The notes beneath the pieces are model-generated. The model saw nothing but the letters and a program-made list of their open reading frames with translations, was not told where the DNA came from and made no database searches. The translations under genes were made by a program, and so were the position numbers. DNA of 64,000 nt. Source: Neoechinorhynchus agilis (Eukaryota > Acanthocephala). Shown piece after piece: positions 35,066 to 47,815 of the stretch (position 1 is the stretch's first letter; each line of letters opens with the position of its first letter). The stretch spans positions 8,990,001 through 9,054,000 of the forward strand of contig CM121341.1 of NCBI GenBank assembly GCA_051530055.1, read 5' to 3'.

Positions 35066-35559
35066 TCATTTCAATTTTTCTAGGCCATAAATCCTGAAAG
35101 TGTGTATTAGGCTGCCTAAAAAATCTTCAAGGAAAATCGAAGTAATATCCATAGTCAACTTGGTTTTTTTAGAACTCGAGTCCTTATCCGAATATAGTCG
35201 TCGCCAACCTTTTCGCGATACAAATGAAGTTGGAATGCCAAATGTGTAAGATCTACTTAATAGTAGACTTTAAAGAAAAAAGAAATTCTTATCGATAAGA
35301 GTCAACCAGTCATTTGATCTGTATTCCAAAATGGCAAATGGGGTTAAAAAGAAGAAGATCTGCACTTAAAATCACAACTCGTCATTGAAAACCGAGGATG
35401 CGGGGATTTAAGAGTTTTAATGTGACGTTCATTACGATTTAGATCGATCGATAATTTTCAGGCCTAAATGAATAACATTGAACTTTGGCCAATAACTTCA
35501 TACCGACTACTGTATTTTAAGCTCCCTCGCAAAAACACAATTTCCTCACCGAATTCATG
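35066..35559. other. spacer between pseudogene and SMC6
   Basis: No gene recognised. It may include the most decayed end of the helicase pseudogene and the 3' flank of SMC6. Confidence 0.35.
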
Positions 35560-38500
35560 TTACATTTTTGGCATTCTAAAAATTTTATTTTCCCCTTTTT
35601 CTTCGGGGAGATCGATTCCTTCGATGCTCAATGGTGTCATAAAGATGAACTGAGTGTCATTGATTTCCGCAGCCGCTTCTAGCAACAATGTTGTAGCCGT
35701 TGAACGATTTACACAGTCCATAAAAACGTCATATTCGTCCATAAATCGGAAAGGATTCCTCGATATGGACCACATTGCGATCAGAAGGCAAACAGTCCCG
35801 TATGATCGCTCACCGCCACTTAAAGTGCACAAATCTCGTTTTGTCTCACGGGAATTGTAATTCTCATTGTCACCAAATGGTTGTATTTGTATCTTCAACC
35901 GTTTTTCAACATGATCAAATTCAAGACTGCCTCTCATACTACGACACCGCAGAAAATGCTCAAAATTTAATTTGCAACGGGCTGCTATCTGATTTCGGAA
36001 ATCTTGTATTACCATCCTGCGTTCCGTTAGCATTTGACCCAAAAGAACAAATAACGATGCATTTCGTTCGAGGACACCTTCAGTTGACTGAATCACTCTC
36101 GATAAATCGTCAATTCGTTCTTTTGCCGTTTCAACAGATTCAGAATGCACTCTTCTTATTTGCATTTGACTAATTTTGCGATTCAGCGTTTCGATACGTC
36201 TCTGAATTTCATCAACACTTCGCGTATTTATTTTTATATCATCAGGACACTCTTGCTTTCCACTGTACTCAATAGCTTCCTTTTCTAGGATTTCCAGGTC
36301 CTCAACCAATCGAACGATCTCATTTTCTTTCTCTTCGCTCTTTTTAATCACTTCAGCCAATAGCGTTCTAATCTCTACTTGCTGGCTTCTTATTTGCTCC
36401 AGTTTTTCTATGTTTACAGCCAGTGCCTTTTCAGTATTTTCAATTTCGTCCTTTACTTTTCTATAGGCTGCTCTAAGAATAACATACTTATCCTGAAGCT
36501 GATTTAGTCTTACTCTATGTTCCGCTTCTCTACTTTTTTCCTGCTTTTCTTCATCTTTTAATGCATCGATTGAACTCTTTATGGTGACTAATTCCCTTTC
36601 AAAAAATTTAAGATGTTCCTTGCCAGGTTCATCCAATAATTCAGATTCGATCTCATCAAAGCGACTCTTCATTTTAGAAACGGACAATTGTAGCTCAACG
36701 GGGTCATGGTTAGTGCAAGGAATGGTTTTGATATCTTCTTTAATTTTCATTATCTCAGCCTTTTTGGCCTCATACTGGTTGGAGAGTTCATTGATCAGCT
36801 TGTTTATCTCGTCGATTCGCGTCTTTCTGTCTTGCTTCGACAGGATCGGACTCCGCCAACGATTCGTGTAACAACGAAATGAAGTGTCATCATTCACTAT
36901 GATCTCCGAACAATCTCGTAAGAACGCTTTCCGAATTCCGGCTGATCTGCACATTGGATCCTTTAGTACACTAAGAGCTTCGTCGCGACTCTCAATTACC
37001 GATTTGATGATTCACCTTCACTCTTTACGTTTTGCGACAAAGCGAGGCGAGACCTCATGCTTAGATTGAATTTACAATAAAACAAGAAGCTGAGCGTGTC
37101 GATTATATGATATTTTCTCCATAACATATATCTGCCTTCAAAAAGTTTCGTAAATTGGACTTCTTGCATATTACTGTTGAGGTAGCCATAGGGCCGAAAC
37201 AACCGAAAATGAGAGCAAATTGTTTACAAAAATTCTAGAATTTGATAAAATAAATTCGAGGGCGACGTCGAATTTACCAAAAAAACAAAGGCACCCACTG
37301 GTATCACCACCAAATCTCCTTTAAAAGAATGCAATCAATTCGACCAATATCCAATAAAGCAAGCCTTACGTTCTCATCTTTGATATTCAGATGTCCGTAA
37401 ACGGTCCCATAATTCCGATACTGCTTTCTACAGGTATTTAAACGATCAGTCAAAGGCTTTTGTACTATAATTTGAGGCATAAAAGTTCGATCGGACCGAT
37501 ATATTGATTTCATTATCTGTCTTAGTCTATCCTCATCTACATAATTTGTACATATAAAAGACTTCAGCAGACCGATTCCAATTGCACTTTCGATTGGACC
37601 TTGCCAGTTAGAATCGACTACTTCTAAATGAACACCTAAAGGACCGATTGGCGGCGTTCTGAACCGAGTTGTGTTCGCATTTATCGCACTCACTAGGCTT
37701 GGAATTTCGTGTCCAAATCGAGCGAGGTCATTCGCGTTATCGGCTTCGATGGTTCTGATTGACTGTTTCTTGAATGAAATTTGCGCGTGGATACTTTCTA
37801 GATCTCGTTTAATCTCGTCAAATTTGGCCGTTAATTCACGTTTTTGGTCAGCCGTTTTTGTTGCTACTTCTAACTCTACTTCCAGTGTTTTTGTTTTCGC
37901 TTCAATTTTGGCTCGCAAGTCGTCCGATTCCTTCCTTAGAGCAATCATCCGTTCTGGATGCAAATTCATGAAATTATGAACATTCTCATCAATCTTCTTC
38001 GACTCACATTCCAAACTAACGATTTGTTTCTCGATTCCCTTTATCTGCTGCACCATCAAAGTCAACTTTTCGTTCTCCGATCGAATCAAACTAAAGGTTT
38101 CTTTACATTCCATTCTTGCCGGTGCTGAATCCACTTTCAACTTGCTTAAACGTTCATTAATTTCTGAAATCTCTTTTGTTACGTTCTCTATATCAGCCTC
38201 GAATTTCACGAATCGTTCTTCGAGCGTTGGCCGACAGGCCACATACTTTTCAAGACTTTCTTTTTTCTTCTTTATTTCTGCATCAAAATTCAAGAATTTC
38301 GTCCATTTTAACTCGGCTTCAAGTTCACAAACGTTGGCCTTATCGATCTCCAGTAACTTCGCTCCATGAATAATCTGTTCATATTTTTTGTACTCACTTT
38401 TTCTTTTTTCTAAATCTCTTCGTTGTTCGCTAATAACTTGACTGACGCTGTTGATTTTGTTCTCAACCTCGTCCAACTCCATCCAGCACTTGTTTAAACC

Positions 38501-39136
38501 AGTCATGCGACCAAAGAACTCATACATTTTTCTAGAATTTTGATTCATCATGAAATCTTTAGCTAGTTGTTGACTCAACATGCAAACGGGATTATCTAAG
38601 TCAATCATCAATTCACCAAGAACCTTCTGGATATCACAAATGGAGTCGGATATAACGCTACCGTTTTCATCACATATTTTGTATCGAGAAACGGCACGGT
38701 CATCAGCACCACTACTGCTAATCCTTCTTACAATGGTTAGAGTTGATCCGCATTCCGAGAATAGGCATTGGTCCCCGTTTCGAATAACGACTGAGATCTC
38801 TGAGTATCGCTCGCCGGATTTGACAAAACTGGTTATGGTTCTTACATCTCGACCGGTTTGGATCGCCCGTCCACCAAGGCATAAAATTAAAGCGTTCATC
38901 AATGCTGATTTTCCGCTTCCATTAGAACCAAGAATGATATTGATACGTGGAGCCAAGCGAACCGACAAGTTCGAGTGGCACATGAAATTCTCCATACGAA
39001 TTTCAATTACGTTTCCTTTGGCGTACAGAAGATGGTCGCATGGTGTAAGTCCTTGGCGAAAACAGCAGAGGTCATTTTCACTTGGACTGTTAACTTTTCG
39101 TTTGGATGTAACCTTCCGTGTCGTTTTGGAAGACAT
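35560..39136 (-). CDS. SMC6: structural maintenance of chromosomes protein 6
   Basis: SMC6 pairs with SMC5 in the nuclear complex that resolves recombination intermediates and restrains foreign DNA. Exon 1 runs 39136 to about 37,314, then a long intron of about 320 bp, then exon 2 from about 36,991 to 35,560; total about 1,070 residues. Seen in order: basic N-terminus; NFMCHSNL; Walker A GSNGSGKSA at residues 70-78; the Q-loop-region block PVCMLSQQLAKDFM; coiled coil 1; a hinge (PIGPLGVHLEV, DSNWQGPIESAIG); coiled coil 2; the ABC signature LSGGERSYGTVCLLIAMWS; and the Walker B-like FRFMDEYDVFMD, equivalent to the family LDEFDVYMD. The ATG is 9 nt after a CCTTTAG acceptor-like site. The ATPase motifs are intact, so it is probably functional. 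Confidence 0.93.
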
Positions 39137-40078
39137 TGAAAAGATCTAAAGGCTTAAGAAGTATTTGTAGGGCTGAGTTTTATTGTGTCTGAGAGCGCTC
39201 CAACCCGGTTTTACCAATCATTTTAGTAAGTTCCGGGTTCGAGAAGACCAATCATCACAGCAGGATCACAAAACCGAAGGGAATGGTATTTTAAACGTGT
39301 GTGTGTGTGATTGTCAGATTAGAAGTTTCGTTGACCGCTCGTTGCAACGATGCTTCATCATGGTTCATTAAAAACACTAATAAACAATCTCATTTTTTAG
39401 TAACGAATTAACAGAGGCCAACCAAAGTCGCGGTATTGCAAAACTGCGATTCGATTGTTTAAGATACCCAGAATTCACATTAAAGCACGGCACGAATCCG
39501 AGGAATGGAAACATCGAGAAAAAAGTGGTTTCAAGTGTTGCCTATGGATCTAAAACGCGCGATTCCTTTCCCGCTGTTGTTAGTGCTACGGTTTCCATTC
39601 AATTTTAATAATACGGATTCTCGGAGCTTCGATGACTGAAAATATTGACGGATTTTGCCTTGTTTCTATATAAACGATTTAAAGACATAAAAATTACACT
39701 ACAAGTTCAAAGGAGCTTCATCCAGAATTTTAAAAGGAAGGATTTTAGTTAAAAAAGAATGAGCATTTTAAAATCGGTGCCATAGGAGAAAATTCGGTAT
39801 GTAGCTATAATGTTGCTGAATTAACTGGCAGCAGGATCGGATTTCAATTTAAACAGACGGTGGATCTTAAACATTCAGGTTTCCCGAATCGATGTAAAAA
39901 CGAACATTTCTAAGTGAAATGAACAGCTTCTTAAATTTAATGATCGGGAAGTAGCTATAATGTTGCTGAATTCACTGGCAGCAGGATCGGATTTGAATTT
40001 AGGTTCAAAATATCCCGATATTTCGGACGCTAACGTTTTGTGGCAAAAAATGTTGAAGATATACCGATATTTCGGATG
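39137..40078. other. intergenic with a duplicated 55-bp segment
   Basis: Upstream region of SMC6. Two similar segments at about 39,797-39,851 and 39,949-40,002 share GTAGCTATAATGTTGCTGAA and GGCAGCAGGATCGGATTT. Near 40,010 and 40,060 CCGATATTTCGGA strings occur twice, reminiscent of Penelope-like terminal sequences. No gene is recognised. Confidence 0.45.
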
Positions 40079-41430
40079 CTAGCGCGTGACTCGAAGGATG
40101 CCATTTAGAAGCTCAGGGGAGAATGTTGGGTTGCGGGAGAGAGAATAGATCATTTTGAAGCATTCAGAGAAATTGAGATGGAGTTTGTGATTGGTGCAGA
40201 AATATTTTATGTGTGTGATTTCTTTAGAGGTTAAATGGGTGATGAGGGTGATATCGTCGACGTTTAAGAAGAGTTTAGAGTGAGAAGAGAGAGGTTTGAA
40301 GTCGTTAAGGAAAATATTAAAGAAAAGTTGGTAATAGTACGGCGGGTGAGGGATAGGCTGACAGAAGAGGCAGAACGGCAGTGAATGTATTGTTTGCGAT
40401 TGTGAGGATAAGATTCGAGCCAACGGATCTGCCACGAGTTGAGACCAAAATCGGAGCGAATGGTCCACTGAGTCGAAAGCTTTCGATAAATAAAGTTGAT
40501 TGAGACGGGTGACGTGGGCGGGAATATTGTCGAGGTTACGTAGAAGCGTGTCACAAATGCAAAATAGGGCATCGGTTGCAGAAAATTTGTGCCGGAAGCC
40601 GAGAGAAGTGAAAGAAGGCGAGATTTAAAACATTTTTCGATGATTTTTGAAAGAGCGCTCAGAATGGAAATTGGACGGAATGATTCGATCGAAATAGGAT
40701 GTCCTTTTGTTTAATAAGGATAACTTTAGCAGTTTTCAGGTATGAGGGGTAGATGCCATATAAAAAGCTGAAGTTTATAATGTGAGTTAGGGGGTGATGC
40801 AGCAAAAAGCCCAGTTTGGAATTTCGGATTGATCGGATGAATTTCGCGGTAATTTCTTGAGATGTTGGAGGACTTCGTATGATGAAACTAAGGGGAGTAT
40901 CGGAGATTCGACAAACGTTTCAGATGTGGGCGTGAAAGATTGTGTGGTGTCTAATGTTCAGCAATGACTGTAAATTGAATTCGGGCAGAGGTTCTGATTA
41001 ATGGAGTCTAGAGCCTGTTTTAATTCAGTGGAGGACAAATTAGGGATCCGGGTGGCGTAGACCAAGAGAGTCCTTGACGGCTCGCCACCATGTTAAGTTG
41101 CCACCTGATCGAATTTTAGAGGAAAAGAAGTTTACGCCATAAGTATTTTGCTAGTTAGAGCTATTTGTAGACGGGGAAAGTCTGGAGAGTTAGCAGTTAA
41201 GATTGTTCCGTGGGTCGAAGTTTTTCTAAGTGATGCGTTTCAGCATCCTAAACCATGAGTCGACCAGAAGGCGTGCACCAAATATCTCGCCTGTTCGCAG
41301 GGGGAGGGAGTTTAGAGGAATAAGAGTAGGCGTCGATATTTGTGAACACTTTGTCGAGGTGAGCGTCAAGACAAGTTTGGAAGTCAACTAAAATATTCAA
41401 ACTCTAATGAGCGCCGGTGGGTAGTTTGTC
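40079..41430 (-). mobile_element. LINE fragment (CR1/jockey-like reverse transcriptase)
   Basis: On the minus strand: a WWRAVKDSLG-like piece near 41,070, ESFRPISILSALSKIIEKCF near 40,650, LGFRHKFSATDALF near 40,580, SKAFDSVDHSL, and the catalytic-region variant FLNVDDITLITHLT near 40,260. It ends abruptly at NGILRVT. Stops and frame changes show that it is dead. An opposite-strand relative follows directly. Confidence 0.7.
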
Positions 41431-41469
41431 TTTGGAATTTTCCAACGAGGAAGTAACCTCTTTCCTCTC

Positions 41470-42080
41470 ACTCTAAGCTCTTATACGCCGACGATATCAC
41501 CCTCATCACCCATTCACCACCCCTCCTTTCCATTTCATTAAAACCTCTGCACCAATCCCAAAATCCACCGGAATTTCTCTAAATGCTTCGATATGATCCC
41601 CTCATTCTCCTGAAACCCTACATTCTCCCCTGAGGCTCTAAATGCCATCCTAGGAGTAACCCCCCTATGAATTGTGGGTCTCCAATTTCAATCAAATTTG
41701 AAGTGGGACTCGCACATCGCTCTTTCCCTCAAGCACAACACTTTTAAAAGTTATCTCCTCAAACGCCTCCGACATTTGGAAATCCCTTCACTCGACCTCT
41801 ACAAATTTTACTTCGGCTTTATCTTTCTATCCCTCGCTGAAATGTTTCAAGAAGAAGAGCATCTAAAATTTTTACAGTTGATTTTTTCCGCTCTTTCATC
41901 CTTCCTCAGCCTCCGCTCCTTTTTCCATACTACCCAATGTTCTCGGATATCGAGACCCGAAACGAATCGAACGAAAGACCCAACCTCACAAACTCTCCGG
42001 CAAACAATATCCGCCAATCTCTAACCCGAAGGGACATCCCCCCACCGGATTCGTACTACACGCCAAAACCAACAACGGCC
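41470..42080 (+). mobile_element. LINE fragment (same family), C-terminal part
   Basis: Plus-strand copy starting near the YADDITLITH motif (about 41,490) and continuing past the point where the neighbouring minus-strand copy stops: NAILGVTP, VGLQFQSNLKWDSHI, FKSYLLKRLRHLEIPSLDLYKF. It forms a head-to-head pair with 40,079-41,430. It is truncated and carries frame changes. Confidence 0.65.
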
Positions 42081-42554
42081 TTCATTTAACAAATCAGAAC
42101 TCGTGGGTTTATCAGAATTCAAAGGGTGGACTTGGATTCTCTGCTTTGAGCAATAAAATGTGTAATTATTGAAAACTAAGAAACGGTGGAAAACAGCAGT
42201 TCAACTTGTTTTTCTCGAGCGTATCTCGTACATTCGATTTTTCCACCGGTTTTTTACACTATGTGGAAATGCCGATAAAATCAAAACTGATTTCCATTGA
42301 TAAATTTTAGATCTTACTGTATGTTTTGGGAATCCATTAGACTTATGAAAACGATTAAGCGTTGATTTTTTTATCTTTTTTGCGAGCTTCACTTAAAATG
42401 TTTTAGTAGATCGTAGATGGAAAAGCTTAGCTTTGTTTTAAAAATGATCTTTTTTACTTTCGAGCATTACCATATTCCAATTTAAGAATTTCCCAAAACT
42501 ACCCGTTCACAATTATTGGTGATGGCAGTTGAAATCTACCGAAGAATTCGTTTC

Positions 42555-43350
42555 TCCCTTTCCTTTGTTTAAAAATTCTGCTTGGTCCGACTTCACCGAT
42601 TTTGTCAATGGCGACAAATCGAGGCATTTGTATTTCTCTTTTGGAACTGCAAGGACCAAGTTGTTCTTAGCCATTTGCATTCGTGAAGATGAAAAGGAGA
42701 CAGTTTCAGAACAGTTGATGTGCCGTCCGGTCTTTTGTCGTCATATCTCGGCTAAAACCAACGGTCTCGAGAAGAGATTAAATGTCGTTGCCAAATCCGT
42801 ACTTTATAGACTGTTCACCATTCTATGGGGATTGTTATTGGCTTTTCGATCGATCGATTTTTCGACACCACACTGGAATATCCCAGGAATTGGGCAAACC
42901 ACGGACCAGAGGAGCGGTCATCCATTTAAGTACCAATCGACGGGATTGGTTTTGGCTCCATGCCGTGGCCTTATGCCAAAAGCCGAGGGAGTAATGTCAT
43001 AAATCTGAATTTCAAAATGGCCGAACTTGCCAGTAACATTTAAGAATTTAAAACATTTTCTAAATCCCTATTTAAGTTAATCAAAATCCACTATCGCCGA
43101 TGACTCTCAAATAATAGCACGTTTATTTGTTAGTTAACAAAGAAAAGGACCCATGTATCTTTGGGTCCTCATAAAAACTCAGATTCAGATTTGTTCAATG
43201 AATGCAGTTTTTTGATTTTGGAGTGGATTACGGTTTCGGCCGGTTTAAAAGGTTTGTTCGGGTGGGGATAGTTATTGTGTGCAGGAGAGTATCGGTCTTT
43301 CCTCATGTTCATTTCGAATCATGATATCCAAGAAGATTTGACAGTATGGA
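42555..43350 (+). repeat. unclassified dispersed repeat, most complete copy (B)
   Basis: Contains in order all blocks that appear separately at 835-1,235 and 1,690-2,150. It also contains a segment (43,060-43,115; TAAATCCCTATTTAAGTTAA, CACTATCGCCGATGACTC) that is shared with every unit of the 351-bp array at 54.9-56.7 kb. A 157-codon frame across 42,529-43,002 is not conserved in the other copies and is unlikely to be a gene. Ends and transposition class are unknown. Confidence 0.6.
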
Positions 43351-43694
43351 AAACAGAGCGGAGTTCTGGGAACGATGAAATGAATTGGGATTTGAAATTG
43401 GAGAGGCAATCTCTTGGGTTTAATCGATCAGAACCCACCGTTTGGTTCGGATAAATCAAGTTTTGTTTCTAAGACGAAATACTTCGTTGAAGGGAACAGG
43501 AAACTCACTGATGAGAGTTGAGCGAATGTTTTTTTTACCGTCGAAGACAGTAATTTAATAGATTCTGTACCGCGTCTATGGCCATTTTCAAAATATAAAA
43601 ACTACTTGAAAATTACTGAAGCCGCCATCCTTAATTCCAGAGCTAAAGTGAGCCCGAACTTAAAGAGAAACCGGATTCTTTTTTTTGAATACAC

Positions 43695-44015
43695 TTAAAA
43701 CTGGAGGACTTGGTTCTTTTTCTTAAGATTTCCTCCCAATTCAAAGTGTTTGCATCTTTTAATAGATAATTGACTTTTTGTTTTGCAAACCGTACATTCC
43801 ATCCTTAGCACTATTTTCTTCGTTGTCTTAGCCTTCTTTCTAAAGATCGGTTTTGTCTGTCCACCGAATCCTCGTTGCTTTCGATCGTACCGTCTTCTAC
43901 CGGCCGCATTAGAACGTTTCTGTCCTTGTTTGTACTGAGTGACTTTGTGGAGGGTATGACGTTTACATCCGACATGCCGACAATACTTCTTCCTCTGCTT
44001 AGGAATGTTGACCAT
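43695..44015 (-). CDS. RPL36A: 60S ribosomal protein eL42 (L36A/L44)
   Basis: eL42 is a small zinc-binding protein of the large ribosomal subunit near the tRNA E site. It is 106 residues, the family length, starting [12 protein letters not shown] at 44,015. The longer frame upstream lacks an ATG. Both zinc pairs are present: CRHVGC (the C-x4-C spacing of yeast and nematodes) and CTVCKTK with CKHFELGG. The E-site loop [17 protein letters not shown] is intact, including the Pro whose change to Gln gives cycloheximide resistance in yeasts. It ends QVLQF. No intron is seen. A possible acceptor-like CTTTTCTAAAG lies about 25 nt upstream. Confidence 0.96.
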   Translation of the reverse strand: MVNIPKQRKKYCRHVGCKRHTLHKVTQYKQGQKRSNAAGRRRYDRKQRGFGGQTKPIFRKKAKTTKKIVLRMECTVCKTKSQLSIKRCKHFELGGNLKKKNQVLQF

Positions 44016-44668
44016 TGTGCCGTGTAGATTTAAAGGTTTCTTTAGAAAAGTCGCAGAACGTAGGGATGTAAGACACGGAAGAATCGTAATTAGAAATGTG
44101 ACGTCAGTGTGACGACACGAGCGAAAGAAGTTAATCGCGTACGTCCCTTTTTTATGGGGTTTAAAAGACTTTATCAGCACTTTTGTTGAAACGATTTTTT
44201 TTGTCTAAAAAGTTCAATAGTGTCCTCCAATTTAACAATTATTCTTCTTCAAAAATGAAAAATATCCGTGAGAGGACTATTGAACACCATGGATACTATT
44301 TCATTCATTACCCACAGCGAAATTGTTGGTATAAGCTTAAATCTTTAGTTTTTCTTTCAATTATTTAATTGCCTATTTATGGGCAAGAAAAATTAAATGA
44401 ATTTATTAAATCCAAGATTGTTTTCGGAAAATGGTTGATTTATAATTTTTCCGTCCCATTAAAATTAAATACTTTAATCTCCAAACAATTACTAAAATAG
44501 TCAATTAGATTGATCGAGAATCCAAATCGTGGGGTTTTTAAATATTCGAGTTCACGAGCAATTGACTGAAGAAGGCCAACGAAAACGCTGAAAAGTTTCA
44601 AGATAAATCTATTTTTCTGAATCATACATCTCTAATTGAAACTGAAATTCGTACATAATATTATCACA
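44016..44668. other. intergenic, AT-rich
   Basis: Upstream region of eL42. No other gene or repeat is recognised before the half-foldback that begins at 44,669. Confidence 0.4.
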
Positions 44669-47600
44669 ATTATACTTTTTTGGTTAAAATAATCAACCAT
44701 TCATCACATATTTGATTTATTACGGAAATATTTCGAACGAGAGAGAAGTTGAGTAGGAGCTGAGTTTGAGGGATCTCTAAGCTCCTCAATACCCAAACTC
44801 TCCCTCTGTCATTCTTTGGGAATCAAACTGAATCCTAAATGAAGAATAGGAGAGAGAAGTAGAGTAGGAGCTGAGTTTGAGGGATCTCTAAGCTCCTCAA
44901 TACAAAAACTCCCTCTTTTACCTTCGAGAATCAAACTGAATCCCAAATGAAGAATGGGAGAGAGAAGTTGAGTAGGAGCTGAGTTTGAGGGATCTCTAAG
45001 CTCCTCAATACCCAAACTCTCCCTCTGTCATTCTTTGGGAATCAAACTGAATCCTAAATGAAGAATGGGAGAGAGAAGTTGAGTAGGAGCTGAGTTTGAG
45101 GGATCTCTAAGCTCCTCAATACCCAAACTCTCCCTCTGTCATTCTTTGGGAATCAAACTGAATCCCAAATGAAGAATGGGAGAGAGAAGTTGAGTAGGAG
45201 CTGAGTTTGAGGGATCTCTAAGCTCCTCAATACCCAAACTCTCCCTCTGTCATTCTTTGGGAATCAAACTGAATCCTAAATGAAGAATGGGAGAGAGAAG
45301 TTGAGTAGGAGCTGAGTTTGAGGGATCTCTAAGCTCCTCAATACCCAAACTCTCCCTCTGTCATTCTTTGGGAATCAAACTGAATCCTAAATGAAGAATG
45401 GGAGAGAGAAGTTGAGTAGGAGCTGAGTTTGAGGGATCTCTAAGCTCCTCAATACCCAAACTCTCCCTCTGTCATTCTTGGGAATCAAACTGAATCCTAA
45501 ATGAAGAATGGGAGAGAGAAGTTGAGTAGGAGCTGAGTTTGAGGGATCTCTAAGCTCCTCAATACAAAAACTCCCTCTGTTACCTTCGAGAATCAAACTG
45601 AATCCCAAATGAAGAATGGGAGAGAGAAGTTGAGTAGGAGCTGAGTTTGAGTGATCTCTAAGCCTCAATACCCAAACTCTCCCTCTGTCATTCTTTGGGA
45701 ATCAAACTGAATCCTAAATGAAGAATAGGAGAGAGAAGTTGAGTAGGAGCTGAGTTTGAGTGATCTCTAAGCTCCTCAATACCCAAACTCTCCCTCTGTC
45801 ATTCTTTGGGAATCAAACTGAATCCTAAATGAAGAATGGGAGAGAGAAGTTGAGTAGGAGCTGAGTTTGAGGGATCTCTAAGCTCCTCAATACCCAAACT
45901 CTCCCTCTGTCATTCTTTGGGAATCAAACTGAATCCTCAAATGAAGAATGGGAGAGAGAAGTTGAGTAGGAGCTGAGTTTGAGGGATCTCTAAGCTCCTC
46001 AATACAAAAACTCCCTCTTTTACCTTCGAGAATCAAACTGAATCCCAAATGAAGAATGGGAGAGAGAAGTTGAGTAGGAGCTGAGTTTGAGTGATCTCTA
46101 AGCTCCTCAATACACAAACTCTCCCTCTGTCATTCTTGGGAATCAAACTGAATCCTAAATGAAGAATAGGAGAGAGAAGTTGAGTAGGAGCTGAGTTTGA
46201 GGGATCTCTAAGCTCCTCAATACCCAAACTCTCCCTCTGTCATTCTTTGGGAATCAAACTGAATCCTAAATGAAGAATAGGAGAGAGAAGTTGAGTAGGA
46301 GCTGAGTTTGAGGGATCTCTAAGCTCCTCAATACAAAAACTCTCCCTCTGTCATTCTTTGGGAATCAAACTGAATCCTAAATGAAGAATAGGAGAGAGAA
46401 GTAGAGTAGGAGCTGAGTTTGAGGGATCTCTAAGCTCCTCAATACAAAAACTCCCTCTTTTACCTTCGAGAATCAAACTGAATCCCAAATGAAGAATGGG
46501 AGAGAGAAGTTGAGTAGGAGCTGAGTTTGAGGGATCTCTAAGCTCCTCAATACCCAAACTCTCCCTCTGTCATTCTTTGGGAATCAAACTGAATCCCAAA
46601 TGAAGAATGGGAGAGAGAAGTTGAGTAGGAGCTGAGTTTGAGGGATCTCTAAGCTCCTCAATACAAAAACTCTCCCTCTGTCATTCTTTGGGAATCAAAC
46701 TGAATCCTAAATGAAGAATAGGAGAGAGAAGTAGAGTAGGAGCTGAGTTTGAGGGATCTCTAAGCTCCTCAATACAAAAACTCCCTCTTTTACCTTCGAG
46801 AATCAAACTGAATCCCAAATGAAGAATGGGAGAGAGAAGTTGAGTAGGAGCTGAGTTTGAGGGATCTCTAAGCTCCTCAATACCCAAACTCTCCCTCTGT
46901 CATTCTTGGGAATCAAACTGAATCCCAAATGAAGAATGGGAGAGAGAAGTTGAGTAGGAGCTGAGTTTGAGGGATCTCTAAGCTCCTCAATACAAAAACT
47001 CTCCCTCTGTCATTCTTGGGAATCAAACTGAATCCTAAATGAAGAATGGGAGAGAGAAGTTGAGTAGGAGCTGAGTTTGAGGGATCTCTAAGCTCCTCAA
47101 TACAAAAACTCTCCCTCTGTCATTCTTGGGAATCAAACTGAATCCTAAATGAAGAATGGGAGAGAGAAGTTGAGTAGGAGCTGAGTTTGAGGGATCTCTA
47201 AGCTCCTCAATACAAAAACTCTCCCTCTGTCATTCTTTGGGAATCAAACTGAATCCTAAATGAAGAATAGGAGAGAGAAGTTGAGTAGGAGCTGAGTTTG
47301 AGGGATCTCTAAGCTCCTCAATACCCAAACTCTCCCTCTGTCATTCTTTGGGAATCAAACTGAATCCCAAATGAAGAATGGGAGAGAGAAGTTGAGTAGG
47401 AGCTGAGTTTGAGGGATCTCTAAGCTCCTCAATACCCAAACTCTCCCTCTGTCATTCTTTGGGAATCAAACTGAATCCTAAATGAAGAATGGGAGAGAGA
47501 AGTTGAGTAGGAGCTGAGTTTGAGTGATCTCTAAGCTCCTCAATACCCAAACTCTCCCTCTGTCATTCTTTGGGAATCAAACTGAATCCCAAATGAAGAA

Positions 47601-47815
47601 TGGGAGAGAGAAGTTGAGTAGGAGCTGAGTTTGAGGGATCTCTAAGCTCCTCAATACAAAAACTCTCCCTCTGTCATTCTTTGGGAATCAAACTGAATCT
47701 TCATTGGAGAATAGGAGAGAGGAGGAGAGTAGTAGCTGAGTTTGAGTGATCTCTAAACTTCATTTGAGAATCAAACATTTTATTTTGTCATTTTCGATGA
47801 TTTAACCAAATAAGA
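44669..47815. repeat. 110-bp minisatellite (about 27 units) with foldback half at its left edge
   Basis: From 44,739 to about 47,765 a unit of about 108-111 bp repeats, for example AGAGAGAAGT at 44740, 44851 and 44959. It contains GGAGCTGAGTTTGAG, ATCTCTAAGCTCCTCAATAC, CTCTCCCTCTGTCATTC and GGGAATCAAACTGAATCC. Variants (CCCAAACTCTCC against AAAAACTCCCTCTTTTACC) alternate in higher-order fashion. The left edge (44,669-44,739) is half of the APC2-intron foldback. At the right edge GATTTAACCAAATAAG (about 47,800) is an approximate inverse of the left CTTTTTTGGTTAAAATAATC. Short minus-strand frames of the form EELRDPSNSAPTQLLSP arise from the repeat and are frame-inconsistent. Confidence 0.92.

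Noticed and set aside
39205-39250. GGGTTCGAG string resembling a tRNA B box
   Set aside because: No A box at the right distance and no cloverleaf can be drawn around it. No tRNA or rRNA gene was found anywhere in the window.
42529-43002. 157-codon plus-strand frame as a gene
   Set aside because: It lies wholly in the dispersed repeat and is not open in the related copies at 835-1,235 and 1,690-2,150.
44809-46887. Minus-strand frames with EELRDPSNSAPTQLLSP repeats as a repeat protein
   Set aside because: The frames arise from the 110-bp minisatellite. Unit length is not a steady multiple of three and frames shift between units.
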